A program made the position numbers and the translations under genes. A stretch of DNA of 64,000 bases from NCBI RefSeq assembly GCF_005144795.1, contig NZ_SWFJ01000002.1:1-64000 (forward strand), written 5' to 3'. The notes under the pieces are model-generated. The model searched no databases. It was given only the letters and a program-made list of their open reading frames with translations, and had not been told where the DNA came from. Within the stretch, counting starts at the first letter, position 1; every line of letters starts with the position of its first letter. This document shows, piece by piece, positions 37,232-46,859 of the stretch. The stretch is from Streptococcus mitis. GTDB taxonomy: Bacteria; Bacillota; Bacilli; Lactobacillales; Streptococcaceae.

Positions 37232-37242
37232 TGCTGAGAGCT

Positions 37243-37305
37243 TTCTTCTATACTAATAGACGAAAGGGTGTGAAAATGATTTTTAAATGATACTGTGGAA
37301 CGGAA
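37243..37305. repeat. Diverged 60-bp repeat, copy 3
   Basis: TTCTATACTAATAGACGAAA followed by GATACTGTGGAACGGAA, similar to 31729-31792 and more distantly to 33595-33658. Confidence 0.7.
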
Positions 37306-37717
37306 CAGTAGCCCTAGTATTGACTACTGTCGTTTCTATTCATATTGGCTATTCTAGGACTGAGATGAAAAAATCTATAAATGCTCAGAATAAAATTGAA
37401 CCCGCAAATCTCCCCAAAACAATGGTGAGTCATGTACTTGTATTATTCCGAAAAAATACACCTCTGGTGCAGTGAGACAAATTGGTGTATCTTATAGTGG
37501 CTTCGTAGATGAAAGCTATACTCTACTATCACTCTTTGATGATGTAGAACAAATTGAAAAAGATAATAGACTTCAGACAGCTATTGATGTTGTCAGAGAA
37601 CAGTTTGGTTTTTTAGCCATACAAAAAGGAACCGTCCTAACTGAAGGTTCCAGAAATATTGAACGCAGTAAACTTATCGGTGGTCATTCCGCGGGTGGAT
37701 TGGAGGGATTAAAATGA
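37303..37717 (+). pseudogene. UmuC/ImpB-type Y-family DNA polymerase, C-terminal remnant with frameshift
   Basis: Two frames together encode the end of a mobile-element UmuC/MucB-like lesion-bypass polymerase: SIHIGYSRTEMKK...INAQNKIEP in the first, then (shifted near 37452, at CGAAAAAATACACC, one base short) VRQIGVSYSGFVDESYTLLSLFDD and RNIERSKLIGGHSAGGLEG in the second. The palm domain with the catalytic acids is missing. Such remnants are a known part of Mega and derive from Tn5252-like elements. The second half (from 37472) overlaps the next gene by 4 bases. Confidence 0.85.
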
Positions 37718-38049
37718 AACAAGAAAAAAATACAGTACAATTTTCAGAAATCCGTAGCAAAGGATGTAATGATATTGAAATGCTTGAAAGATTTTTACAT
37801 GGAATCGTTGAAACAGCAACTTCAAAACTTCGTCAGAGAAAACTCAAAACAACTGAAATATCGATACGACTAGTACATGCTAAATCTGAAAACCGATTAC
37901 CATTGGAATTTACATTTAGCATTAAGCCAACAAGCTCATCTGTGATAATCTATACTGAGGTAATCAATCGCTTTAAAGAATGTTACACAGGTGGGGGAAT
38001 TCAAGGTTTTACGATTCAATTTGATAAAAATACCCTTGCCTCTGCATAG
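37714..38049 (+). CDS. Tn5252/Mega-type hypothetical protein
   Basis: A 111-residue protein starting ATGA-overlapped with the UmuC remnant. No known catalytic motif; the C-terminal SVIIYTEVINRFKE...GIQGFTIQFD looks beta-alpha-beta. This small gene regularly follows umuC/impB in Tn5252-like elements. It may belong to the SOS-type mutagenesis unit, but that is from context only. Confidence 0.8.
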   Translation: MKQEKNTVQFSEIRSKGCNDIEMLERFLHGIVETATSKLRQRKLKTTEISIRLVHAKSENRLPLEFTFSIKPTSSSVIIYTEVINRFKECYTGGGIQGFTIQFDKNTLASA

Positions 38050-38061
38050 AAAGGATTTGAT

Positions 38062-38430
38062 ATGATTGACCGTTCATATTTACCATTTCAATCAGCAAGA
38101 GAGTACCAGGATACAAAGATGCAAAAATGGATGGGCTTTTTCCTATCTGAACATGCATCAGCACTCTCTGATGATACAAACAAAGTAACGTACATGTCTG
38201 ACTTATCACTAGAGAAGAAATTATTACTCCTCAGTCAAGTATACGCCGGGCAGCTACGCACACGCATTCAAGTGATTGAAAAAAACAAGCGTGTTTCCTA
38301 CACTGGAACAATACCAAGTCTGACCAAAGATTTCATTTTGATAAAAACTACAACAGGTCACATCAATTTGAAATTAAAAGACATTATTAGTATTGAACTT
38401 GTCGAGGAGGTGCTCTATGAATCAGCTTGA
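38062..38430 (+). CDS. Tn5252/Mega-type hypothetical protein
   Basis: A 122-residue protein in the same row as the UmuC remnant. The end (TRIQVIEKNKRVSYTGTIPS, LTKDFILIKTTTGHINLKLKDIISIELV) resembles a YolD-like small beta-barrel, and YolD-like proteins often accompany UmuC polymerases. The stop overlaps the start of the next gene by 14 bases. Function inferred from context only. Confidence 0.78.
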   Translation: MIDRSYLPFQSAREYQDTKMQKWMGFFLSEHASALSDDTNKVTYMSDLSLEKKLLLLSQVYAGQLRTRIQVIEKNKRVSYTGTIPSLTKDFILIKTTTGHINLKLKDIISIELVEEVLYESA

Positions 38431-38716
38431 GTTTCAGCGTAATCACCTACAAATGGACTATTATAGCGAGAGCTACCAAGATTTTGAACGTGACTTCTAC
38501 CGCTACTCTAACATGAATATTCCATTGACCTTCCTAACTGATGATATCCTAAAAACAATGGAGACTTCACGTAAGAATTACTTTGTCCTCAATAAGGAAA
38601 AGTCCAGAGATAACCGCGATCACTTCTTCATATTTGAAGTAAGTACCGTAGATGAGAATCCGCTAATCTATCATTATACATATAAGAAAACTACAATATA
38701 TTTAGCAGAAAAATAG
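38417..38716 (+). CDS. DUF5960-like hypothetical protein (Mega/Tn5252 type)
   Basis: A 99-residue protein. I use ATG 38417 because GAGGAGG lies upstream. It is rich in Tyr/Phe/Asp (YYSESYQDFERDFYRYSNMN). No recognised motif. Fourth of the Tn5252-like ORFs, followed by a terminator. The DUF name is from memory and moderately certain. Confidence 0.72.
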   Translation: MNQLEFQRNHLQMDYYSESYQDFERDFYRYSNMNIPLTFLTDDILKTMETSRKNYFVLNKEKSRDNRDHFFIFEVSTVDENPLIYHYTYKKTTIYLAEK

Positions 38717-38745
38717 GAGCAGTTCAATTGACTGTTCCTATTTTC
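38713..38745 (+). terminator. Terminator after the Tn5252-like ORFs
   Basis: ATAGGAGCAGT/ACTGTTCCTAT (one G-T pair), 7-base loop, then TTTTC. It separates this row from the convergent msr(D). Confidence 0.8.
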
Positions 38746-38833
38746 AATATTCATAAAATCTAAAGTCTTTATACTCTTTAACAATGGAGTCGCCAACCAG
38801 AACAGACTATACTGACCAGCGACTACCTTAAAT

Positions 38834-40297
38834 TTAATGTTTCAGATTTATTTTCTTATCTCTAATTTCATAAACTACATCTGCTACATTTTCGAGTAAT
38901 CGTTTATCGTGGGTGATAAACACGATAGTTCCGGTGTACTCCTTCATTAGTATTTCCAAAGCCTCTAAACTTGGTATGTCAAGGAAGTTACTGGGTTCAT
39001 CCATTATTAGGATGTTATATCTACCCATGAGCATTTTAGCAAGCAACAATTTTATAATTTCTCCACCGCTTAAAACAGATAAACTTTTTCCAATATCGTT
39101 CTGTTTGAACCCCATAGATGCTAGCACTGAACGAATTTCTGATATATTGTAGTCACAATCCTTCTGCATAAACTCCATAACATTCTGATTACTGTTGTAC
39201 TTGTAACCATTCTGTGCAAAGTAACCTATTTTTGCCTTAGGCGAAATAGAAATTCCTTCTTCATGGTTTAAGATCATTTGGATTAAAGTTGTTTTTCCGA
39301 TTCCATTACCACCAGTTAACGCCACTTTTGCTCCTAACGGAATTTGAAAAGATGCATTTTCAAACAGAGCCTTATCCCCAAATACTTTATTAATTTCTGC
39401 ACCGACTATAGGGTATGGATTATGGAGCTCCAATGCTTTACTTTGCCTGAAACGAATTCTGCGAATGCCTTCCGGAGCTTCTACTTTTCCTAAGGCCGCA
39501 ATCCTGTGCTCTAGGGTTTTAGCAGCATTATACATCTTTTTTTCCTTACTTCCTATTGATTTTTGATGAGCTAAACGCCCTCCGTCTTCAGTACTTTTTT
39601 TCTTTGAAGAACCTTTTGCCTTCTGTTCTATTTTACGAGCCTGTTTTCGCTTTTCCTCCGCAGCCCTTTCCAATCGGGCACGTTCCGCAATAAATTGTTC
39701 GTATTCTGCAGCTTGGCTCTTACGTTCTTCCTCTTTCTGACGAAGATAATCAGAATAGTTTCCCCAATACTCAGTGATTTTGCCATCTTTCAGTTCCCAT
39801 ATTTTATCTACTATTTCATCAAGAAAATAGCGGTCATGGCTAATAACTAACAGTGCACCTGTAAAATATTTTAGCTGTCCTATTAGAAAATCAATTCCTT
39901 CACGGTCTAAATGGCTCGTAGGTTCATCCGCTAAAATACCATGAACCTGTGCCGATAAGGCCTGTGCTATTTTAAGCCTTGTTTCTTCACCACCGCTCAT
40001 AGTCTGTATATTTAATTGCTCAACACCTAGCTTGCCTACAAGTGCAAAATCTTTTTCCTCCTGCAGAGTTACTTCGTCCAACTGGGGAATATAGGCAAGT
40101 TCACCCAGACGATTCATTTTACATCCTGGGGGAGTTAATTCTCCTAAAAGTACCCTGAGTAAAGTGCTTTTTCCAGCACCATTTGCTCCTACTAAACCAA
40201 TACGGTCATAATCATATACTTCTAATTCATTTATATCTAAAACATCGCGTCCTTTGAATTCCACACGAATGTCTTTTGCTTTTAATATTAATTCCAT
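38834..40297 (-). CDS. msrD: ABC-F ribosomal protection protein Msr(D) (Mel)
   Basis: A 487-residue ABC-F protein with two ATPase domains and no membrane segment. Domain 1: [37 protein letters not shown]. Domain 2: [38 protein letters not shown]. The linker ([10 protein letters not shown]...[23 protein letters not shown]) reaches the ribosomal exit site in this family and displaces bound macrolides. It lies downstream of mef in the Mega operon and has its own leader peptide at 40376. It appears intact. Confidence 0.97.
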
Positions 40298-40342
40298 AAC
40301 ATTTCCTCCTGTCTATAATCGCATGCTTTCATTTGCTTGTAT

Positions 40343-40358
40343 GCAGGGAAAACCCTGC
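40343..40358 (-). promoter_or_regulatory. Hairpin between the msr(D) leader peptide and msr(D)
   Basis: GCAGGG-TTTT-CCCTGC on the minus strand, between the leader stop (40376) and the msr(D) start (40297). Attenuation of msr(D) through its leader peptide has been described. The visible hairpin lacks a strong U-run. Confidence 0.6.
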
Positions 40359-40375
40359 GATTTTAGCAGGAAGAG

Positions 40376-40396
40376 TTACATGAAAATAAGATACAT
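40376..40396 (-). CDS. msrDL: msr(D) leader peptide (MYLIFM)
   Basis: ATG TAT CTT ATT TTC ATG TAA after TTGGAGGAA. The six-residue sequence MYLIFM is the known MsrDL ribosome-stalling peptide that senses macrolides and controls msr(D). Too short for normal gene finding. Confidence 0.9.
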   Translation of the reverse strand: MYLIFM

Positions 40397-40416
40397 AAAT
40401 ATTCCTCCAATATTGT

Positions 40417-41634
40417 TTATTTTAAATCTAATTTTCTAACCTCAGTTATCATTTGGCAAACTATAGCAATGCCAATAATTAAAATACCTGATAGTAAAAA
40501 CCAATGATTTACACCGATTTTATCAGCAAAGAATCCAGAAAGAATTAACCCAATTGGCATAGCAAGTGACATGATACTTCCGATCAAAGAAAATACACGT
40601 CCTAAATATTCAGGCTTAATTTTCTCCTGAAAAAGAGCTGTTTGCACACCGCTATAAAATGGCACCGAAAGCCCCATTATTGCACAGCAAACTACGAATA
40701 TTACAAATCCATTTGGAGGAAGTATTCCCGAAACGGCTAAACTGGTCCCCATTATAAAAAATGAACTTGTTATTAGTAATACATGCTTTTCGAAGCCCCC
40801 TAATCTTCCTAATAATAAGCCTCCTGCTAGCATCCCAAATGCAAAGGAAATTTCCGTAATAGAAATATGCACAGGTGTTCCATTAAAGTGTTCCATGCTT
40901 ATTAAAGGAAATAGTGCATTGATTGGCATATAAACAAAAGTATATAGTGTTCCTAAGAGTAATAAGGCAAACAATCCTTTGTTTTGTCTCAGAACCACAA
41001 CTCCTTCTTTCATCTCCCTTATGAAATTTGGTTCTAAACTTTGCACTTGATTACCCAGCTTAGGTATACGTACAATTGCTACCGTAATAGATGCAATCAC
41101 AGCACCCAATACGTCGATGGCAATAATAGCATTTAAATCCCAAACGGAGTATAAGAGTGCTGCAACTGCCGGACTAACAATATAGCTTATAGACTGCAAA
41201 GACTGACTATAGCCTGCGCATTTCGTTAGCTGTTCTTCTGGTACTAAAAGTGGTGTAACCGCATTGAGTGCTGGGGTATGAAAAGCTGTTCCAATGCTAC
41301 GGATAAACAATACTATCATAATCATCCAGACAGGTAGCTCCATACAGAATGCAACAATAGCAAGCACTGCACCAGCTGCTGCGATAATTAAATCGGCACC
41401 AATCATTATCTTCTTCCTATCATGACGATCCACTAGCACACCAATGGCAGGTCCCAAAATCGCATAGGGTAAAAAACCTACTAATGAAGCCATAGACAAG
41501 ACCATCGCAGATCCTGTTTTTTCTGTAAGGTAAAAAATAATCGCCATTTGCAGGATGGCACTAGTGATTAATGATACTGCTTGCCCTGCCCATATTGCAT
41601 AAAATTTTCGTTTCCAATTGTTGTATTTTTCCAT
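40417..41634 (-). CDS. mef: Macrolide efflux protein Mef (MFS transporter)
   Basis: A 405-residue major-facilitator transporter with 12 predicted membrane segments. The loop 2-3 MFS motif appears as GVLVDRHDRKKIMIG. Sequence begins MEKYNNWKRKFYAIWAGQAV, as in Mef(A)/Mef(E). With Msr(D) it gives 14- and 15-membered macrolide resistance. The surrounding Tn5252-like ORFs and leader structures fit Mega, which carries mef(E). I cannot separate mef(E) from mef(A) by eye. First structural gene of the inducible operon. Confidence 0.96.
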   Translation of the reverse strand: MEKYNNWKRKFYAIWAGQAVSLITSAILQMAIIFYLTEKTGSAMVLSMASLVGFLPYAILGPAIGVLVDRHDRKKIMIGADLIIAAAGAVLAIVAFCMELPVWMIMIVLFIRSIGTAFHTPALNAVTPLLVPEEQLTKCAGYSQSLQSISYIVSPAVAALLYSVWDLNAIIAIDVLGAVIASITVAIVRIPKLGNQVQSLEPNFIREMKEGVVVLRQNKGLFALLLLGTLYTFVYMPINALFPLISMEHFNGTPVHISITEISFAFGMLAGGLLLGRLGGFEKHVLLITSSFFIMGTSLAVSGILPPNGFVIFVVCCAIMGLSVPFYSGVQTALFQEKIKPEYLGRVFSLIGSIMSLAMPIGLILSGFFADKIGVNHWFLLSGILIIGIAIVCQMITEVRKLDLK

Positions 41635-41854
41635 TTATATTATCTCCTGCATATTATTTTGCTTGAATTTCTATTTTGAATAGCATTCTAGGCAATAAAA
41701 AATGCAGGCCAAACCCCACAATGTGGCTTTTGGTCTGCATACATACAATTTGGAAACATTCATATTAAAGACATAGTTAAATAAAGGTATAGTTAAATAA
41801 CCAATATCCTCACCGTAACTAATGAATGCTCAATATCGTATAAATAAGCACAAC

Positions 41855-41891
41855 AAAAAAGCCTATCATCGGGTATAGATTCTGCTTTTTT
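41855..41891 (-). terminator. Attenuator hairpin in the mef leader
   Basis: Minus strand AAAAAAGC ... GCTTTTTT outer arms with inner CTAT/ATAG. It lies between the MTASMRLR leader peptide and mef and ends in a U-run. It fits the described transcriptional attenuator of mef(E)/mel. Confidence 0.8.
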
Positions 41892-41901
41892 TATTGCCAG
41901 C

Positions 41902-41928
41902 TTATCTTAAACGCATTGAGGCTGTCAT
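41902..41928 (-). CDS. mef operon leader peptide (MTASMRLR)
   Basis: ATG ACA GCC TCA ATG CGT TTA AGA TAA after GTAGGAGGAACC. The eight-residue MTASMRLR is the reported leader peptide upstream of mef(E), where macrolide-stalled ribosomes favour the anti-attenuator fold. Confidence 0.9.
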   Translation of the reverse strand: MTASMRLR

Positions 41929-41968
41929 AGTTTCGGTTCCTCCTACATCTTTGTTTATATCAATTTAT

Positions 41969-41997
41969 AGTATAACACAACAAGATGATATGTTCAA
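41969..41997 (-). promoter_or_regulatory. mef operon promoter
   Basis: Minus strand TTGAAC (41992-41997), 17-base spacer, TATACT (41969-41974). Confidence 0.85.
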
Positions 41998-42019
41998 TAT
42001 AAAAGTTATGGAATGAGAC

Positions 42020-42190
42020 TCATACTTCCAATTCGATGCCAGATTTAAAGGATATGACGAAGTTTTCTTCATAGACTGTAACGCTCTGGATTATCTTCCT
42101 TAGTAGCAAGCGATTAGCTTTCACAAAATCTTCTGTTTGTAGTTTTAAAAATTCATCAGGATTTTCTAACTCAACCTCAAAATATTTCAT
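42020..42190 (-). pseudogene. C-terminal fragment of a serine recombinase
   Basis: About 56 codons ending in LLLRKIIQSVTVYEENFVISFKSGIELEV. I-x-S-V-T-V-Y-...-F-K-S-G-I-E-x-E-V is the usual C-terminal end of large serine recombinases. No N-terminal parts are adjacent; the frame opens to 42247 without a real start. It lies just upstream of the mef promoter and probably marks an older insertion boundary. Confidence 0.7.
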
Positions 42191-42235
42191 TTTACATTCC
42201 CTCATTTCATTTATTGATAAATTGAGTTTGCAAAA

Positions 42236-42262
42236 AAGAGTGGACAATTTTTGTCTACTCTT
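42236..42262. terminator. Hairpin near the Mega boundary
   Basis: AAGAGTGGACA/TGTCTACTCTT, 11 pairs including one G-T, 5-base loop. Not linked to an intact gene. Confidence 0.55.
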
Positions 42263-42531
42263 AACCTTTAAAATAGTTTTTTTTAATCGATTTGAAGTTG
42301 CCTAAATTATTACTTATTCGGTAAAATGAAGTATTGCTTTCAACAGATTTCCTTCAACTACACTTCACTTGATTCAAACAAGGTGGGTACATTTCTATTC
42401 CCACAAACTCCTTGTCAATGGAAACAAACACGTACCCACAGGGTAAATGGAAATAGAAACTGATAATTTCTAGCTATCACTTCTACTCATTCCAAAAATT
42501 TTCTCACTCTGATACTTACCCACCATAAAGC

Positions 42532-42555
42532 AAAAAGCCTTGCAATCAAGGCTTT
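42532..42555 (-). terminator. Terminator following relic i (rlmD-type)
   Basis: Minus strand AAAGCCTTGATTGCAAGGCT then TTTTG. Third copy of the hairpin at 32759 and 37062. Confidence 0.85.
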
Positions 42556-42580
42556 CATTATCCCTTTCGTTCAAAGGTTT

Positions 42581-42616
42581 CTAAGCTTTTACGAGCAGAG
42601 CGACACACTCAGCGGT
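42581..42616 (-). repeat. RlmD C-terminus relic (copy i)
   Basis: Minus strand encodes TAECVALLVKA then TAG, followed by the rlmD-type terminator at 42532. Probably the original 3' end of the chromosomal gene (inference). Confidence 0.75.
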
Positions 42617-42704
42617 TCGCTATCTCCGTTCTGTCTGCGTGCTAGCACTTGTCAATCACGGACAGCTATCGCATGGGCGGAAGTAAATGCTAATCTTCGT
42701 CGTT

Positions 42705-42738
42705 TTACTCCTTGACTAGCAAACTTACCGCCTCAACA

Positions 42739-42749
<11 letters not shown>
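42705..42749 (-). repeat. RlmD C-terminus relic (copy g)
   Basis: Minus strand encodes QTHHVEAVSLLVKE then TAA, only 34 bases after the stop of the intact rlmD, with the CTCAAAAG/CTTTTGAG inverted repeat between them. Confidence 0.85.
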
Positions 42750-44154
<1,405 letters not shown>

Positions 44155-44215
44155 CTATTGACCGACAAAAAAGACGGCAACGTTACGGTTACCATCTATT
44201 ATACCATGATTTTTC

Positions 44216-45190
44216 TTAAGAACCAAAACTCTTGAAGAAGTTGGCAATGGCTTGCCAGAGGGAACTTAAGAAGTTACCCCCGTCTTCTAGCGCCTTATCA
44301 GCATCAAAGTTAAGGTTGATATTTTTAAAACTGTCGCCAGCTTGTGATACGATACTTTGTTTAAGGTCATTTAAGGTTTTAGTGAAGTCTGCATTGCTGA
44401 GGATATCACTCTTTGAGAGATTCAAAGCAAAATTAATGATAATATTAATCTGGTTTCCTGTTATAACCTGATCAAGTTTGTAATTTTTTAAGGTATCTTC
44501 AACAATTTTACGGACATCTTCCTCTGTCAGATTTCCCTTGCTTTCTTTAGCCTTGGAGAGTCCTGACTTGATATCGGCTAGGGCAACGTTCAATTTATTA
44601 GCATCATAGCCAGTTTTGTCCTTATTTTCAGCATTGATATCTGACAAAGCCTTCAACTCTTCTTGAGCCAAATCTTTATTGGCTTGCGGTACCTTGGCTC
44701 CATTAGCCTCTAGCGAATAATAAATCCCTGCTAAAGCACTTTCTCCTGTAACTGGAATGGGGGCTGCTACAGTGATTTTGGCGTGTTCCACACCCAAAGT
44801 TACGGCTGCATTTCGGTACATATCCTGAGTTACCTTAGTGATGTTTTCAGGTGTTTCAATCTTGACCTCAAGTGGCGATTTGTCCCCTAGCTTTTGAATC
44901 TTGGCTGATGAATACAATTGTAAGCTAGAGTCATTGGCCACATTCATAATCTTAGAATAGACATCAGGTGTCATGGTCTTGAGTTCTTTGGTGTCTGTTG
45001 AGGCATTGTAGCCTAGTTTTTTAAGGGTTTGATTTTTTTGTTCTTCAGACAATGATGAACCTAGGACATATTCAGGTTGGACATAGGTTTCATCGATGAC
45101 TTTTTGAACATCTGTTGCTGCATGGACACTATTCATAGCTGTTACTGCCCACAAGACCGCAGCACTGGTCAGAAAGAGTTTCTTTCTCAT
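44216..45190 (-). CDS. Secreted DUF1002 family protein
   Basis: A 324-residue exported protein. The signal peptide MRKKLFLTSAAVLWAVTAMNSVHA has cleavage predicted after VHA. The mature part (KITVAAPIPVTGESALAGIYYSLEANGAKV) matches DUF1002 proteins of Firmicutes. The C-terminus is amphipathic and ends NFLSSLWQAIANFFKSFGS. Function unknown; streptococcal homologues sit next to pvaA as here. It starts 74 bases after the pvaA gene on the same strand. Confidence 0.88.
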   Translation of the reverse strand: MRKKLFLTSAAVLWAVTAMNSVHAATDVQKVIDETYVQPEYVLGSSLSEEQKNQTLKKLGYNASTDTKELKTMTPDVYSKIMNVANDSSLQLYSSAKIQKLGDKSPLEVKIETPENITKVTQDMYRNAAVTLGVEHAKITVAAPIPVTGESALAGIYYSLEANGAKVPQANKDLAQEELKALSDINAENKDKTGYDANKLNVALADIKSGLSKAKESKGNLTEEDVRKIVEDTLKNYKLDQVITGNQINIIINFALNLSKSDILSNADFTKTLNDLKQSIVSQAGDSFKNINLNFDADKALEDGGNFLSSLWQAIANFFKSFGS

Positions 45191-45255
45191 AGGGAATTCC
45201 CTCCTTTACCTTTCTAGAGTAATATATCTATCTTAAAGAAAACTTATAACAAAAA

Positions 45256-45276
45256 CACCTGGGCTAGCCAGATGTC
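45256..45276 (-). terminator. Terminator overlapping the end of the pvaA-like gene
   Basis: Minus strand CATCTGG-CTAG-CCCAGGTG then TTTTTG. The stem overlaps the last codons of the gene at 45264. Confidence 0.65.
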
Positions 45277-45878
45277 GAAAAGAGAGTGAAACATTTGATG
45301 ATGTAAAGGTTGAGTTGCACCTGTCTAGAATAGTAATAGTTTCCTCCATTTACATAGAGTTCGGCACCGTGAAAAATAGAAATGGGGTGCATATAACTAT
45401 AAGTCTTTCCAGTGGTATTACCCAGCAAGGGAGCAACAGTATCACGAGAGTACTGTTTGGCCAGAGCTAAGGTGTTTTCCTTGCCATTTTGGGCGATAAA
45501 ATCGATATAGGCAGGTCCAAAATTATAGGCTTGAACAGCCGTCCAGACATCTACCCCCTTCTTCTGGGCCAGATAGAGATTGTCTGTCAGAGTTTGAACG
45601 CCTTGCCGAATGCTAGAGGCATTATCATTGATGGTATTGGTAGCGCCACTAGCAGACTCACTAGACTGCATAACATCGCCTTCTTTTCCTTTTGTTTCGG
45701 TATAAATCATAGCGAGCACAAGCTCTTCGTTTGCTGGGGTGTCTTTTTCACTCAAGATTTCTCGCACCATGGGTTGATAGGTCATGACTTGCTTGACATC
45801 TTGGTGAACGCGGTAAGCTTTATATCCAGCAAAAAGGAAGACTGCTAGTACAAGCACTCTTCGAATTCGTTTAAACAT
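45264..45878 (-). CDS. pvaA: PvaA-like lysozyme/transglycosylase-fold cell wall protein
   Basis: A 204-residue protein with an N-terminal membrane anchor ([15 protein letters not shown]) and an extracellular lysozyme-like domain. The catalytic Glu is in [21 protein letters not shown], followed by [14 protein letters not shown], as in the CwlT N-terminal muramidase and pneumococcal PvaA. It should cut glycan strands at the surface. The stop codon is adjacent to the start of the DUF1002 unit's leader, and the ATG sits at the stop of the nucleoid protein gene. Confidence 0.87.
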   Translation of the reverse strand: MFKRIRRVLVLAVFLFAGYKAYRVHQDVKQVMTYQPMVREILSEKDTPANEELVLAMIYTETKGKEGDVMQSSESASGATNTINDNASSIRQGVQTLTDNLYLAQKKGVDVWTAVQAYNFGPAYIDFIAQNGKENTLALAKQYSRDTVAPLLGNTTGKTYSYMHPISIFHGAELYVNGGNYYYSRQVQLNLYIIKCFTLFSTSG

Positions 45879-46852
45879 TATTTACTTTGGATATCCTCGA
45901 TATTTTTGATTAAGATAGAGTAGGTTCCATTGTCGTTTTGGATAAACTCAACAGACTCGGCGTCTTGATAGACGTTATGGGGAACGATAAGCTCAATTCC
46001 ATTTGACAAGGAAAGTTTTTGGTTTTCAAATTTTTTAAGCTGACGACTGGCATCAATTTCATCAAATTGAACAGGCTCTGGTACAGCTTCCTTGACTTGA
46101 TCAATAAAGCTCAAACGAGCCGTCAGATTATTGTCAAAAAGGTCGTTGGCCAATTTTTCAGGTGACAATTCATTACTTTCTTCTAGATTATTGAAAATCG
46201 CTGATTTGACCTTAGATTGAAATTGAAAATCATCTGTGTTAAAAGTCTCAGCAATGCGCTGGGCCGTTTTTTCCAGTTCTTTGATAGATTTCTTAGGTGA
46301 AATTTTAGGGGCGACGGCTAGGAGATTATCTGAAAAATAATTCAAAAAAGTCCCGTTATACTTGATTCGTTTTTCAATCAGATGGTACTTGCGACTCTGA
46401 AGATTGACCACCAAGGATTCGTCAGCACCCGTTCCAAATCCAGGCAGGTTATTCTGAGTTATCTTGATTGGATTCTCAACTTCTCCTCCGAGGTGAGTCA
46501 AAGTCTCCCGCAGGGCAATTCGCAAGAAAGCGAAATGTTCTACACCTTCTTTAGAAAATTGCACAAAAATCAAGTCATTGGTCTTAAGATTTTCTGAAAT
46601 GCTGAACTCCTCTTTCCAGAGATTAGCCAGTGTCACTGATGTCTCCAATAAATCGTCTGTGATGTGATTGAAGAAGGGATTTTCTTCTTCGAAAATCCCA
46701 GTCTTGGCTTCATCTGAATACACACGTTCAATTTTTTTACGCAGGTATTCTTCGATTTTTGGAGTGATATTGAGAAACTTATCCGCTAGGAACAGCTCGG
46801 TATCATCCGGACTGAACTGATGAATAATAGCTTTCTTAATATAAATGTCCAT
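45878..46852 (-). CDS. Nucleoid-associated protein, NdpA/YejK (NA37) family
   Basis: A 324-residue cytoplasmic protein matching the 37-kDa nucleoid-associated family: start [29 protein letters not shown], then [21 protein letters not shown] and [14 protein letters not shown] choose ATG 46852 rather than the longer 46885 start, which would overlap glyA by 26 bases and does not fit the family start. The gene is 7 bases downstream of glyA, so probably co-transcribed. Confidence 0.87.
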   Translation of the reverse strand: MDIYIKKAIIHQFSPDDTELFLADKFLNITPKIEEYLRKKIERVYSDEAKTGIFEEENPFFNHITDDLLETSVTLANLWKEEFSISENLKTNDLIFVQFSKEGVEHFAFLRIALRETLTHLGGEVENPIKITQNNLPGFGTGADESLVVNLQSRKYHLIEKRIKYNGTFLNYFSDNLLAVAPKISPKKSIKELEKTAQRIAETFNTDDFQFQSKVKSAIFNNLEESNELSPEKLANDLFDNNLTARLSFIDQVKEAVPEPVQFDEIDASRQLKKFENQKLSLSNGIELIVPHNVYQDAESVEFIQNDNGTYSILIKNIEDIQSK

Positions 46853-46859
46853 AAAAGTA

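Noticed and set aside
37287-37475. 62-codon frame starting MILWNGTVALV
   Set aside because: It is the first half of the frameshifted UmuC remnant; the apparent start lies in the 60-bp repeat and has no ribosome binding site.
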